Below, one piece after another: positions 17,371-26,041 of a stretch of DNA of 40,464 bases. The translations under genes and the position numbers were made by a program. The first letter of the stretch is position 1, and every line of letters begins with the position of its first letter. The stretch is from Acrocarpospora macrocephala (GTDB taxonomy: Bacteria > Actinomycetota > Actinomycetes > Streptosporangiales > Streptosporangiaceae): contig NZ_BLAE01000018.1 in the NCBI RefSeq assembly GCF_009687865.1, forward strand, positions 101,895 through 142,358, read 5' to 3'. Under the pieces are notes generated by a model, which ran no database searches, had not been told where the DNA came from, and saw only the letters and a list, made by a program, of their open reading frames with translations.

Positions 17371-17506
17371 TGATCCTCTTCATCTGCCGATGGGCCGCCC
17401 ATCCTAACCAAGGACCTGTCAGCTTATGGCCATATGTCGCGTGACCTGGTCCGCCACATTACGATCTTTGCCTTTACCACCTGGTTGCGCCCCTGTAAGT
17501 GATAGC

Positions 17507-17534
17507 TTGACTTTTCTAGCAGTTTGCGTAACTT
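17507..17534 (+). promoter_or_regulatory. Putative promoter of the methyltransferase-glycosyltransferase operon
   Basis: TTGACT at 17507-17512, a 16-bp spacer and TAACTT at 17529-17534, about 57 bp before the GTG start, in a local AT-rich stretch. It is the best sigma-70-like match in the island. Confidence 0.6.
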
Positions 17535-17590
17535 CTGTGCCCGTACGAGGCCTGAGTGCCACCCGGGGCAGATCTTTATAGAGGATCCTG

Positions 17591-19921
17591 GTGAACAACG
17601 ATTCCGTAAACGAGGCCTACCACGGGCGTGGAGTCGATCAGGCCACGCAGTCACTGACGCGTAACCGGATCAACTGGGTTCTGGACCACCTGCCGGCTGG
17701 GCGCATCATCGACGTGGGCTGCTCGCAGGGCACCGTGCCACTGCTCGCCGCGCAACGCGGCGACGAGGTGCTCGGCCTGGACCTCGACGAGACCGCGATC
17801 ACGTACGCGACCGCCCGCCGTGCCGAGTTGCCCGTGGACGTGGCCCGGCGGCTGGACTTCCAGGTCGGCGACGGCCAGACCCTCACCGGCGTGGCCGACC
17901 AGTCCTTCGACGCCGCCGCGGCGACCGAGGTGCTGACCCAGGTGAGCGACCCAGGCGCGCTGCTGACCCAGCTGTTCCGCGTGCTCAAGCCCGGCGGGAC
18001 GCTGGTGGTGACCGTGCCGTACGGCATGCTGGACCAGCAGGACCACCACCGCACCTTCTACCGGGCCGCGCTGCGCCGGTTGCTCGAGCCGCTCTTCGAG
18101 ATCCACGAGCTGACGGTCCTGGAGCGGCACGTGGCCGCCGTGGGCAGCAGGAGGGCCGAGCCACTCGGGGAGCCGCGCTATGCGCTCGACTCCGAGGAGC
18201 GGGCGTTCCTGGCCCGCGAGCGGCAGCTGACCGAGGACCTGCACGGCACCCGGGCGAAGCTGGACTCGGCGAACGCCGCCTACCGGCGCGCGACCGGCCA
18301 GAACGACGACTTCAAGCAACGCCTGGCCGAGAGCACCGCCGCGGCGAGGGAGCTGCGGGTCAAGCTCGACGCCGCGAACGCCGCCTACCGCGCGGCCACC
18401 CAGCGGGCCGGTGAGACCCGGGCGACGATGACGGCCAGCCTGGAGAGCGAGCGGGAGCAGGTCACCGAGCTGCGTGCCGAGTTGAGGCTGATGCGGATTG
18501 AGGCCACCCGGCTCAAACAGCAGATCCAGACCCTGCGCCGGACAATTCAGGACCATCGCGCGCAGATCGAGCGGATCCGCAAATCGAGGGCGTGGCGGCT
18601 GATCACGGGGTATCGCCGGATTCTTCATCCACGCGAGCGGGCCAAGGTCCTGTCCGCCCCCGCGCCTCGCCAGGAAACGCCTCGCCCGGAAACGCCGCCG
18701 AACGCCGAGGTCGCGCCCAACCCCGCGCCCAACCCCGTCAAGGCGCCGGTGGCCAAGCCCGCCGAAGCCGTGGCCGTCCCGATGGAGGTCGTGGAGGCCC
18801 AGTTCCGGGAGTGGCTGGACGCCGCCAGAGCCGCGGACGGCGATGAGGTGATCCTGATGTTCTCCGGGACGACGTTCGTCCAGGAACACCGGGGGAACCG
18901 GCCGATCCGGCTGACCAACGTCTACCTGAAGCGGCACTGCCCGGTCTTCTTCAACTACTACCGCTGGCACGCCACCGACCCGCTGCCGGAGCACCCGGAC
19001 GTGCTGCTGTTCCAGAGCCCGATCGACATCACGCCGAGCCTGCTCGACGAGCTGCTCCGCGCCGACTTCGGCGGCAAGCGGAAGCTGCTGTTCGCCTCCT
19101 TCCCGCACGACCTCATGGTCCGCAACCTGGTGACGGCGGCCCAGCACGGCTGGGTCACCATCTACGACGCGCGTGACGACTGGGAGGAGTTCGCCAAGGT
19201 CGGGATGGCGAAGTGGTACCACCCGGGGCACGAGCGCTACATCGCCGCCCACGCCGACATCGTCACCGCCGTCTCCCGCCCGCTGGCCAGGAAGATGTCG
19301 GCCATCGCGGCCTCGCGCGAGGTGCATGTGGTGGCGAACGCGCTGGACACCGCCTTTCCCGAGCCGCCACGGCCGCGCCGGCCTGCGGACCGGCCGGTGA
19401 TCGGCTACTTCGGCCACCTGACCGACAAGTGGTTCGACTGGCAGCTGATCATCGACACCGCCGAGCGCTACCCGGACTACGTGCTGGAACTGGCCGGGCA
19501 CCAGGAGCCCAAGCTGAACCTGCCCGCCAACGTCCGGCTGCTCGGCATGGTGGGTCACCAGGAGCTGGCCGAGCGCAGCCTGACCTGGGGCCTGGCGGTG
19601 ATCCCCTTCAAGAACGGCCCGCTGGCCGACGCGGTCGACCCGATCAAGGTGTACGAGTACCTGCACCTCGGGCTGCCGGTCCTGGCCACCTACTTCCCGC
19701 AGTGCCGCGACTACCCCGGCGTGACCGTGACGGAGTCCGCCGAGGAGTTCCTGGCCCTCGTGCCGCGCCTGCTGGGCACCGAACCGGACACCGAGCGGAT
19801 CGCCCGGTGGCTCCAGGACAACACCTGGGAACGCCGGGTGGAAACCTACTCCCGGCTCTCCCACCACACCGAGGCCAAGGGCCGTACCGGGCTCATGGCG
19901 CTACTGGACGGGACACGATGA
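17591..19921 (+). CDS. SAM methyltransferase / coiled-coil / glycosyltransferase fusion
   Basis: A 776-residue multidomain protein. Residues ~1-200 form a class I SAM methyltransferase (IIDVGCSQGTVPLLAA at 39-54). Residues ~208-345 are a long coiled coil with an internally repeated unit (KLDxANAAYRxAT twice), ending in SRAWRLITGYRRI. A Pro/Ala linker leads to a GT-B-type glycosyltransferase (about 400-776) with VIGYFGHLTDKWFDW, LAGHQEP and VYEYLHLGLPVLATYFPQC. The GTG start follows AGAGG. Its stop overlaps the next gene by ATGA, so translation is coupled. Such fusions are typical of cell-surface glycan assembly, where the methyl group may cap a chain; this last point is inference. Confidence 0.85.
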   Translation: MNNDSVNEAYHGRGVDQATQSLTRNRINWVLDHLPAGRIIDVGCSQGTVPLLAAQRGDEVLGLDLDETAITYATARRAELPVDVARRLDFQVGDGQTLTGVADQSFDAAAATEVLTQVSDPGALLTQLFRVLKPGGTLVVTVPYGMLDQQDHHRTFYRAALRRLLEPLFEIHELTVLERHVAAVGSRRAEPLGEPRYALDSEERAFLARERQLTEDLHGTRAKLDSANAAYRRATGQNDDFKQRLAESTAAARELRVKLDAANAAYRAATQRAGETRATMTASLESEREQVTELRAELRLMRIEATRLKQQIQTLRRTIQDHRAQIERIRKSRAWRLITGYRRILHPRERAKVLSAPAPRQETPRPETPPNAEVAPNPAPNPVKAPVAKPAEAVAVPMEVVEAQFREWLDAARAADGDEVILMFSGTTFVQEHRGNRPIRLTNVYLKRHCPVFFNYYRWHATDPLPEHPDVLLFQSPIDITPSLLDELLRADFGGKRKLLFASFPHDLMVRNLVTAAQHGWVTIYDARDDWEEFAKVGMAKWYHPGHERYIAAHADIVTAVSRPLARKMSAIAASREVHVVANALDTAFPEPPRPRRPADRPVIGYFGHLTDKWFDWQLIIDTAERYPDYVLELAGHQEPKLNLPANVRLLGMVGHQELAERSLTWGLAVIPFKNGPLADAVDPIKVYEYLHLGLPVLATYFPQCRDYPGVTVTESAEEFLALVPRLLGTEPDTERIARWLQDNTWERRVETYSRLSHHTEAKGRTGLMALLDGTR

Positions 19922-20976
19922 GCAGGCCACGGATTGTCTTCTGTTACCGGTACGGCGTGCTCGGCGGTGTCTCCACCCAACTGCTCAACCGCTACCCGCA
20001 CCTGTCCGACGAGTACGACGTGACCGTCCTCTACGAGGCCGACCACGGGATGGCGGGCAACTTCCCGCCCGGCGTGGTGCGGATGACGCCCAGCGCGGAC
20101 GACCGCGTCCAGGCCATCCGCGAGCTGCGCCCCGACATCGTGGTGGTCATCGACAGCCCGCGCTTCATCGCCGCCTGGCAGGAGGCGGGCGAGCCGGGCC
20201 GCCTGGTGCTTGAGGTGCACACCACCACGCCCAACCTCGCCTACCTGCGCGACCAGGGCCAGTTCAACGGGCTCACCCACATCGTCACGGTGAGCGAGTA
20301 CATGGAGCGCATGCTGCGGGACCAGGGTCTCGGCGACGTGGCGCCCATCTCGATCGTGCCCAACTGCCTGGACGACGACTGGCGGGCCGACGCCAACCCG
20401 CCGCAGCTCAACGAGGCGCCCATCGCCTGGGTCGGCAAGCTCGACGGGCACAAGCGGTGGCGGACGGCGACCGACATCATGGACACGGTCTGCCAGAGCG
20501 TGGGCCTGGACGTGGTGCCGCTCATCATCGGCGGCTACACCGCGCCGGCCCATCAGGTGCAGGCGCTCACCACCAAGCTGGCCACCTTTCCCTCGCTGTC
20601 GCGCGGCCAGTGGTGGCCCCGGCTGGAGTACCGGAACATGCCCGCGGTCTACTCCACGATCGGGTTCAACGGCGGCGTGCTGCTCTCCACCACCACCAAC
20701 GAGTCGTTCGGCATGTCGGTGGCCGAGGCCCTCATCCGCGGCTGCCCGGTGATCGCCCCGGCGGTGGGCGCCCTGCCGGAGATCCTCCCCGCCGAGGCGA
20801 TGTACGCCCAGGGCGACTGGGACGCCGCCGCCGCGCTCACCCGCCAGGCCCTGCTGGACTCCGACTTCCGCACCCGGCTGCTGTCCACCGTTCCCCAGGT
20901 GGCGGAGCTGACCCGCCCGGTGAACGCGCTGGCCGCCTACCAGAAGATGATCAACGCCACGCTCGAAAAGATCTAA
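19918..20976 (+). CDS. Family 4-like glycosyltransferase
   Basis: A 352-residue GT-B glycosyltransferase. The N-terminal domain has the acceptor-loop motif YGVLGGVSTQLLNRYP. The C-terminal donor domain has APIAWVGKLDGHKRW, the E-x7-E-like stretch ESFGMSVAEALIRGCPVIAP, and GALPEILP. The start codon overlaps the preceding stop (ATGA), and the following membrane protein begins nine bases downstream, forming a three-gene operon with the fusion protein. Sugar specificity is unknown. Confidence 0.87.
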   Translation: MSRPRIVFCYRYGVLGGVSTQLLNRYPHLSDEYDVTVLYEADHGMAGNFPPGVVRMTPSADDRVQAIRELRPDIVVVIDSPRFIAAWQEAGEPGRLVLEVHTTTPNLAYLRDQGQFNGLTHIVTVSEYMERMLRDQGLGDVAPISIVPNCLDDDWRADANPPQLNEAPIAWVGKLDGHKRWRTATDIMDTVCQSVGLDVVPLIIGGYTAPAHQVQALTTKLATFPSLSRGQWWPRLEYRNMPAVYSTIGFNGGVLLSTTTNESFGMSVAEALIRGCPVIAPAVGALPEILPAEAMYAQGDWDAAAALTRQALLDSDFRTRLLSTVPQVAELTRPVNALAAYQKMINATLEKI

Positions 20977-20984
20977 AGCCTCCG

Positions 20985-22403
20985 ATGGCGCGGCACGTCC
21001 GGGACAACCCGCTGTTCGTCGTGCTGCTGGCCGGTGGCGCGGCGCTGCGCCTCGTCACCATGCTGGGGTTCCGGCCGGCCCTCTGGTTCGGCGGCGACAC
21101 CGACGTCTACGTCCGCGCCGCCGCCGACCTGGAGCCGCTCGCCTCCCGGCCGGTCGGCTACTCCTTCCTGCTCAGGATGCTGATGCCGGGGCACTCCTTC
21201 ACGCTCGTGGTGGCGGTGCAGCACCTGCTGGGGCTCGGCGTGGCCGTCCTGGTCTACCTGCTGCTCCGCCGCGCCGGTGTGCTCAAGTCCCTGGCCGCCC
21301 TGCTCACCACGCCGCTGCTCTTCGACGCCTACCAGGTGCAGCTGGAGCATCTGATCATGTCGGACACGCTGTTCGGCTTCCTGGTGGTCGCGGCGGTCGC
21401 GATGCTCCTGTGGCGGCCGGTGCCCACCCCGGCGCTGGCCGCCGCCGCGTGCCTGACGCTCTCCCTGGCCGCGGTGACCCGGACGGTGGGCCTGCCCCTG
21501 CTCGGCCTCGCCGTCGCCTACCTGCTGGTACGGCGGGCCGGGTGGCGAGGTCTCGCCTGTGGCCTGCTGGCGGCGGCGGTGCCGCTCGTCGCGTACGCCA
21601 CCTGGTTCCATGCCGCGCACGGGCAGTTCGCGCTCAGCCGGGCCGACGGCGTCTTCCTCTGGTCGCGCACGATGACCTTCGCCGACTGTTCGGTCCTGAA
21701 GCCGCCGCCGGAGGAGGCGGTGCTCTGCCCGGAGAACGTGCCACCGGAGATCCGCGCCGAGCGGCCCGCAGCCTCGCGGTGGATCTGGAACGAGTGGTCG
21801 CCCATCCAGCGAGCGCCGGGGGACCTGTTCAGCGTGCAGACCAACGACGTGGGCCGCAGGTTCGCGCTGCGGGCGATCTTCGGGCAGCCGCTGGACTATG
21901 CGGGGGCGGTGGCGCGGGACACGGCGCGGGCGTTCTCCTGGGTGCGGCAGCCGCATCCCGGCACGTACACGGTCGGCTTCTACGAGTTCGACCTGGCCGA
22001 CCTGCCGCTGCCGACCGAGCACTCCGCCGGGAGCGTGACCGTGGCCGAGATCGCTCGGATCTACGCCCCGATGCCGGGAACCGACAGCGTGCCGCCGTAC
22101 TCCTCCCTGATCCGGAAATATCAGGACTACGTCTTTCTGCGCGGGCCGATCCTTGCCCTGCTTCTCCTGGCGGGGCTGGCCGGAGTCCTGGTCAGGCGGC
22201 GGGCCGTGATCCTCTTCCCGTGGCTGGTCGGGGTGGCGCTGCTGGTCGCGCCGCCCATGCTCGCCGACTTCGACCATCGGTACGTGCTGCCCGCAGTGCC
22301 GCTGCTCTGCCTGGCGGCGGGGCTGGCGGCCGTGCGACGGTCAGATCATGACGTGGTCGTCGGGGGGCCCGTAGAAGGAGAGCGCCGCGTCCTGCCGGTC
22401 TAG
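20985..22403 (+). CDS. Polytopic membrane protein, GT-C glycosyltransferase-like
   Basis: A 472-residue protein with about nine to ten hydrophobic segments. The first extracytoplasmic loop has the acidic GGDTDVYVRAAADLEP, and RPVGYSFLLRML follows. This layout is typical of GT-C enzymes that use polyprenyl-phosphate sugars on the outer face of the membrane. A long soluble segment (~residues 225-370) with two cysteines (FADCSVL, VLCPEN) precedes the last membrane spans. It is the third gene of the operon (nine bases after the GT4). Its last 63 bases overlap the 3' end of the convergent CgeB-like gene. Confidence 0.7.
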   Translation: MARHVRDNPLFVVLLAGGAALRLVTMLGFRPALWFGGDTDVYVRAAADLEPLASRPVGYSFLLRMLMPGHSFTLVVAVQHLLGLGVAVLVYLLLRRAGVLKSLAALLTTPLLFDAYQVQLEHLIMSDTLFGFLVVAAVAMLLWRPVPTPALAAAACLTLSLAAVTRTVGLPLLGLAVAYLLVRRAGWRGLACGLLAAAVPLVAYATWFHAAHGQFALSRADGVFLWSRTMTFADCSVLKPPPEEAVLCPENVPPEIRAERPAASRWIWNEWSPIQRAPGDLFSVQTNDVGRRFALRAIFGQPLDYAGAVARDTARAFSWVRQPHPGTYTVGFYEFDLADLPLPTEHSAGSVTVAEIARIYAPMPGTDSVPPYSSLIRKYQDYVFLRGPILALLLLAGLAGVLVRRRAVILFPWLVGVALLVAPPMLADFDHRYVLPAVPLLCLAAGLAAVRRSDHDVVVGGPVEGERRVLPV

Positions 22404-24275
22404 GCCCCAGGCCGAGCCGAGGTCGTCGATCTCGACGAAGCCGAACCTGTCGGCGGCGTAGATCCGGATTCCGGCCTGCGCGCAGTCGGCGAAAAGGTCC
22501 TCTCCCCCGGCGGGCAGGTCGCGGAGCGCCTGGGTGCTCACGAGCATCGCGGCCGGGTTGAGATCGCTGACGTACCGGTGTTCGTCGGCGGGGTTGACGA
22601 TCAGGTTGGCGGCGCTGGGGGTGTGGTGGGTGTAATACGCCCGTTTGCCGACGATCCCGGCCTCGGTGTAGTCGAAGGCCATGAGCAGGTCGGCCAGGAA
22701 GTGCCTGCCGTACCTGGCGGTGGGTGCGAAAGGGGCCATGTAGTCGCCGACCGCCGCCTCGCGGACCAGCCGAGCGGAATCGGTGGGCCCGGCGGGCAGG
22801 ACGAGGACCTGGTCCACCCCGGCTTGGGCCGCGCGCCGGCCGAGGGCTGCCTCGTCCGGGCCGGAGGCCACCAGCACCAGCCGGGTGGGCCGCAGCGTCT
22901 GGGCCGCCACCGACGCGACGACCCGATCCAGCTGGGCCGGGCCGTCCACGGCCGCCACCACGGTCACCTCCGGCCGCCGCCGCTCAGGCACGTCCCGGCC
23001 CAGCTCGCGCAGCACGGAGTCGATGCGATGCCGGTAGGTGTGCGCGGTCAGCACCTCGCGCATCGCCAGGTGGCCCACCCGGTCCCTCAGCTCGGCGCTG
23101 CGCAGGAGGGTGCGCAGCAGCGCCCGGGTCTCCTCCCTGCCACCGGACATCGGGATCAGCTCGCCGAAGATCTCCCGGATGGCCTTGGCGTACCCGGAGA
23201 CGAGCGGGGTCCCGGTCGCGGACACCTCGAAGACCCGGCGGGCGCACATGGTGGGCGAGTCCACCACCGTGTTCACGTTCAGGATGACCTTGTACAGCTT
23301 CTGCGCGGCCAGCATCTTCTCGTACGGCAGCATGCCGACGATGCTGGGCACGTACTCGGGCGGGAAGTCGTACAGCTTGTCCCCCGGCTCGCGGCGGCTG
23401 TAAATGTGCAGGCCGTGGTCGATGGCCGGGGCGACGACCGCGTCCATCTGCTCCTGCCGCTCGGGGTGGCGCGCGGCGAAGTAGGTGCCCGCGAACACCA
23501 CCTCCAGGCTGCCGTGGCCGTCCACCCTGATCGGGTTGTGGATCCGCGGCTGGGCGCCGAACGGCATCAGCCCGACCCGGTCGTGCCCGAGATCCTCCCG
23601 ATACTGGGCGAGGCACTCCTCGTCCACGGTGAAGACGTGGTCGAACAGCTTCGCGGCCTTGAGGAAGACGTCGTAGTTCGGCGGATCCTCCTTGTTCCAG
23701 AAGACCGTGGGGATGCCCTGCTCCCGGCACCAGGCGACCAGGTCGATCAGGGGCTGCTTCGGCTCGGTCCTGATCAGGAAGCGCCACCGGAAGTCGTTGC
23801 CCCGCCAGGCCGACTCCACGAAGAGCAGGTCGGGCTTCTCCCTGGTCAGGACCTCGCGCCAGTCATCGGGGCCGAAATCCCCGATCTGGGTCCACTCGTA
23901 GGAGAGCGCGAGCGCGGAGAAGGTGTCCAGGATGGTGGCCACCCGCAGGCCCGGACGGTTGACCATCCCGGCCGGGAACTCGATCTCCGGAATATCGGGC
24001 AGCAGGCTCGGCTCGGGCTCCGGCGGGCGCGGCGGCGGGGCCGGGATGCTGATCCGGGTGGGGGGCGCCAGCGGCGGCAGGGGGCGCAACGCCCCGAACA
24101 CCATGCGGGCCGAGTTCCGCAGCTGGCGCTTCCTGGCGGCGCCGCCGGCGGCGGCGAGGCGATACCACCGGCGCCGCCGGGTCGACTCGAGCTGCCACTT
24201 GGCGTAGTCGGCGCGGTAGATCTCGCGTTCCAGCCGACGTCTCAGCTCCGCCGCCTCGTCATCGCCGCCCGGCAT
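22341..24275 (-). CDS. CgeB-like glycosyltransferase with degenerate GT2 domain
   Basis: A 644-residue protein. A charged helical N-terminus (RRRLEREIYRADYAKWQLE) and a Pro-rich linker precede a GT-B fold of the CgeB/Glyco_trans_1_2 type. Visible motifs there are WNKEDPPNYDVFL, FDHVFTVDEECLAQYR, VVFAGTYFAARHPERQ and SPTMCARRVFEVSATGTPLVSGY. The last ~200 residues resemble a GT2 domain (VTVVAAVDGPAQLDRVVASV), but the acidic metal-binding cluster expected after YMAPF is replaced by APTARYG. The second domain is therefore probably not catalytic. The start is uncertain: ATG 24275 is taken, though AAAGG lies 12 bases upstream, and a TTG at 24287 is possible. It is divergent from the first Asn-synthetase-like gene. 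Confidence 0.8.
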   Translation of the reverse strand: MPGGDDEAAELRRRLEREIYRADYAKWQLESTRRRRWYRLAAAGGAARKRQLRNSARMVFGALRPLPPLAPPTRISIPAPPPRPPEPEPSLLPDIPEIEFPAGMVNRPGLRVATILDTFSALALSYEWTQIGDFGPDDWREVLTREKPDLLFVESAWRGNDFRWRFLIRTEPKQPLIDLVAWCREQGIPTVFWNKEDPPNYDVFLKAAKLFDHVFTVDEECLAQYREDLGHDRVGLMPFGAQPRIHNPIRVDGHGSLEVVFAGTYFAARHPERQEQMDAVVAPAIDHGLHIYSRREPGDKLYDFPPEYVPSIVGMLPYEKMLAAQKLYKVILNVNTVVDSPTMCARRVFEVSATGTPLVSGYAKAIREIFGELIPMSGGREETRALLRTLLRSAELRDRVGHLAMREVLTAHTYRHRIDSVLRELGRDVPERRRPEVTVVAAVDGPAQLDRVVASVAAQTLRPTRLVLVASGPDEAALGRRAAQAGVDQVLVLPAGPTDSARLVREAAVGDYMAPFAPTARYGRHFLADLLMAFDYTEAGIVGKRAYYTHHTPSAANLIVNPADEHRYVSDLNPAAMLVSTQALRDLPAGGEDLFADCAQAGIRIYAADRFGFVEIDDLGSAWGLDRQDAALSFYGPPDDHVMI

Positions 24276-24333
24276 GCTGGTGACCAACCTTTCCGCAAAG
24301 CCGCTTCAACAGACCTGAAGGCTATCGAATAAC

Positions 24334-24348
24334 TACAATTGCTCAGTG
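24334..24348 (+). promoter_or_regulatory. Leaderless-type -10 box before ligase 1
   Basis: TACAAT at 24334-24339 lies six bases before the GTG start at 24346, so the transcript would begin at or next to the start codon. No Shine-Dalgarno sequence is present. The same ACTACAAT element occurs before the second ligase. No clear -35 box is seen. Confidence 0.6.
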
Positions 24349-25995
24349 GAGATTTCGTACCGGGCTCGGCCCTTCGTCTGCGGCGCCCTGGGCCGGTGGG
24401 ATGCCGCCGCGCTGTCCCGGTTAGTCGCCGCGGCGCCGGAGGGGCTCACCCGGGCGGTCCGCACACCCCACGCCGAGCTGTGGAGCACCGCCGCCCCCGA
24501 GCGCTGGTCCGCTGCGGGCAGCCGCGGCTTCAGCTGGGCCCCAGGCGCGGCGGGCCGCCGCCCCCGCTCCTGGCCCGACGCCGCCGAGCGCCGGCTGGCC
24601 GCGGGCCTGGTCCTCACCGGCAGGGACGAGGCGCTCCTGCACACCGACGCCCTCGGCCTGCAGGAGCTCTACCTGCGCAGGATCGGTGACGGCCTCTACT
24701 TCGCCTCCCGGATCGACCCCCTGGTCGGGTTGGACGAGCAACGCCTGCACGTGGACTGGAGCGCATGGGCCAACCTGCTGGTCACGGCGGCCCTGGACGA
24801 CCAGACGCCATTCGAGGAGATCCGGCGGGTCCGGCCCGCCACCGCGCACGCGTTCCGGGACGGCAGGCATCAGCCGCTCTCGTTCACGCCCGGCTGGCTG
24901 AACGTGGAGCCCGGGGAGCGGCCCGACCCGGGCGAACTGGTGGACGTGGTCGCCGCCGCCGTTCCGCGCCGCCTGCTGCGCCGGGTCTCGATCTCGCTCA
25001 GCGGCGGCTGGGACTCCCGTTTCCTGGCCATGCTGCTCAAGGGCCGGACCAGGAACCGCTCCCGCGCCCTGTCGACCAGCAACGACGACGGGCTCGAGCA
25101 CGACCTGCGGCTCTCGGAGCAGGTGGCGGCGGCGCTGGGCCTGCCGTACGAGGCGGTGATCCCCGGGCCGGAGGGGTGGCTGGAGGCGCACGCGGAGGTG
25201 CGGCGGCGGCTGGAGTACCAGTCGTGGCAGCACACCTGGCTGTACCCGCTGGCCCAGCTGACCCACCAGCGGGACGACATCATGCTGGACGGCTTCGGCG
25301 GGGACGTGCTGTTCCGGTACAAGGGCTACTACGCCGACATCGACCGGGATCGGGCCCACGGCCGCGACATCATGTGGAGCAAGGTCATCGCGGCCCGGTT
25401 CACCCACGACGGCGTGTACGCGGACGGGGTGCGCGGCGCGGTCACGGAGCTGTCCCGCCCGGCTTTCGACCGGGTGGCGGAACCGCTCCTGGGCCACCAC
25501 GCCTGGCCGGTGTTCGCCCGGATCGGGTTCGCCTCCCGTAGCGTCGGCATGTCGCCGTCCCTGCTGTTCGGGCCGGAGACCGACGTCCGGCTGCCGTTCA
25601 TCCAGCCGGACGTGCTGACGCTGGCCGCGCGGCTGCCACTGGGCGCGCGCGGCGAGAGCGACGATCTTTACCGGACCATGATGTCCCTGGCCAACCCCCA
25701 GGTCGCGACGCTCCCTTCCACCAACGACCCGCAGCCGAAGGTGGATCCGCCGATCCCGCGCCGACAGGCCAGCCCGGCCGCGCTCGCCACGATGGCGCAG
25801 GCGATCAACGCGCGGGACGAGGTGCGACCGTTCTTCGGGTGGTCGCTGCTGCGGGTGCTGGACGATGAGGAGGTCAGGAACCGGCAGGGGGTGTGGAACC
25901 CCACGCTGTACCCGCTGGAGTGGGGAAGCCTGCTGGCCCAATGGCTCGACAGGTACGACTCCCGGCTCGCCCCAACCAAGGCACCGTTTGCGTAA
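24346..25995 (+). CDS. Asparagine-synthetase-like ATP-dependent ligase, paralog 1
   Basis: A 549-residue protein of the AsnB / beta-lactam-synthetase superfamily. The C-terminal domain has the PP-loop SLSGGWDSRFLAML at about residues 217-230, the second metal/phosphate motif MLDGFGGDVLFR, and ETDVRLPFIQPDV (compare AsnB E-x-R-x-PF-D). This chemistry adenylates a carboxylate and attacks it with an amine. The N-terminal domain keeps the Ntn-fold pattern (LLHTDALGLQELYL), but the protein starts VEISYRARPFVCG with no cysteine at position 2, so glutaminase activity is unlikely. It would use free ammonia or an amine, possibly intramolecularly. The adjacent glycosyltransferases suggest amidation of a sugar acid, but this is inference. 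The GTG start aligns exactly with paralog 2. Confidence 0.82.
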   Translation: MEISYRARPFVCGALGRWDAAALSRLVAAAPEGLTRAVRTPHAELWSTAAPERWSAAGSRGFSWAPGAAGRRPRSWPDAAERRLAAGLVLTGRDEALLHTDALGLQELYLRRIGDGLYFASRIDPLVGLDEQRLHVDWSAWANLLVTAALDDQTPFEEIRRVRPATAHAFRDGRHQPLSFTPGWLNVEPGERPDPGELVDVVAAAVPRRLLRRVSISLSGGWDSRFLAMLLKGRTRNRSRALSTSNDDGLEHDLRLSEQVAAALGLPYEAVIPGPEGWLEAHAEVRRRLEYQSWQHTWLYPLAQLTHQRDDIMLDGFGGDVLFRYKGYYADIDRDRAHGRDIMWSKVIAARFTHDGVYADGVRGAVTELSRPAFDRVAEPLLGHHAWPVFARIGFASRSVGMSPSLLFGPETDVRLPFIQPDVLTLAARLPLGARGESDDLYRTMMSLANPQVATLPSTNDPQPKVDPPIPRRQASPAALATMAQAINARDEVRPFFGWSLLRVLDDEEVRNRQGVWNPTLYPLEWGSLLAQWLDRYDSRLAPTKAPFA

Positions 25996-26025
25996 CGAGA
26001 TATGCCTTTATGGATCACCCGTAAC

Positions 26026-26041
26026 TACAATCGCGCCCGTG
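26026..26041 (+). promoter_or_regulatory. Leaderless-type -10 box before ligase 2
   Basis: TACAAT at 26026-26031 lies seven bases before the GTG at 26039, inside the 43-bp gap after ligase 1. It repeats the TAACTACAAT element of ligase 1. No Shine-Dalgarno sequence precedes the start. Confidence 0.6.

Noticed and set aside
17651-19867. 738-residue minus-strand frame opposite the fusion protein
   Set aside because: Low-complexity GHVR-rich translation, no motifs, and fully opposite a recognised multidomain gene.
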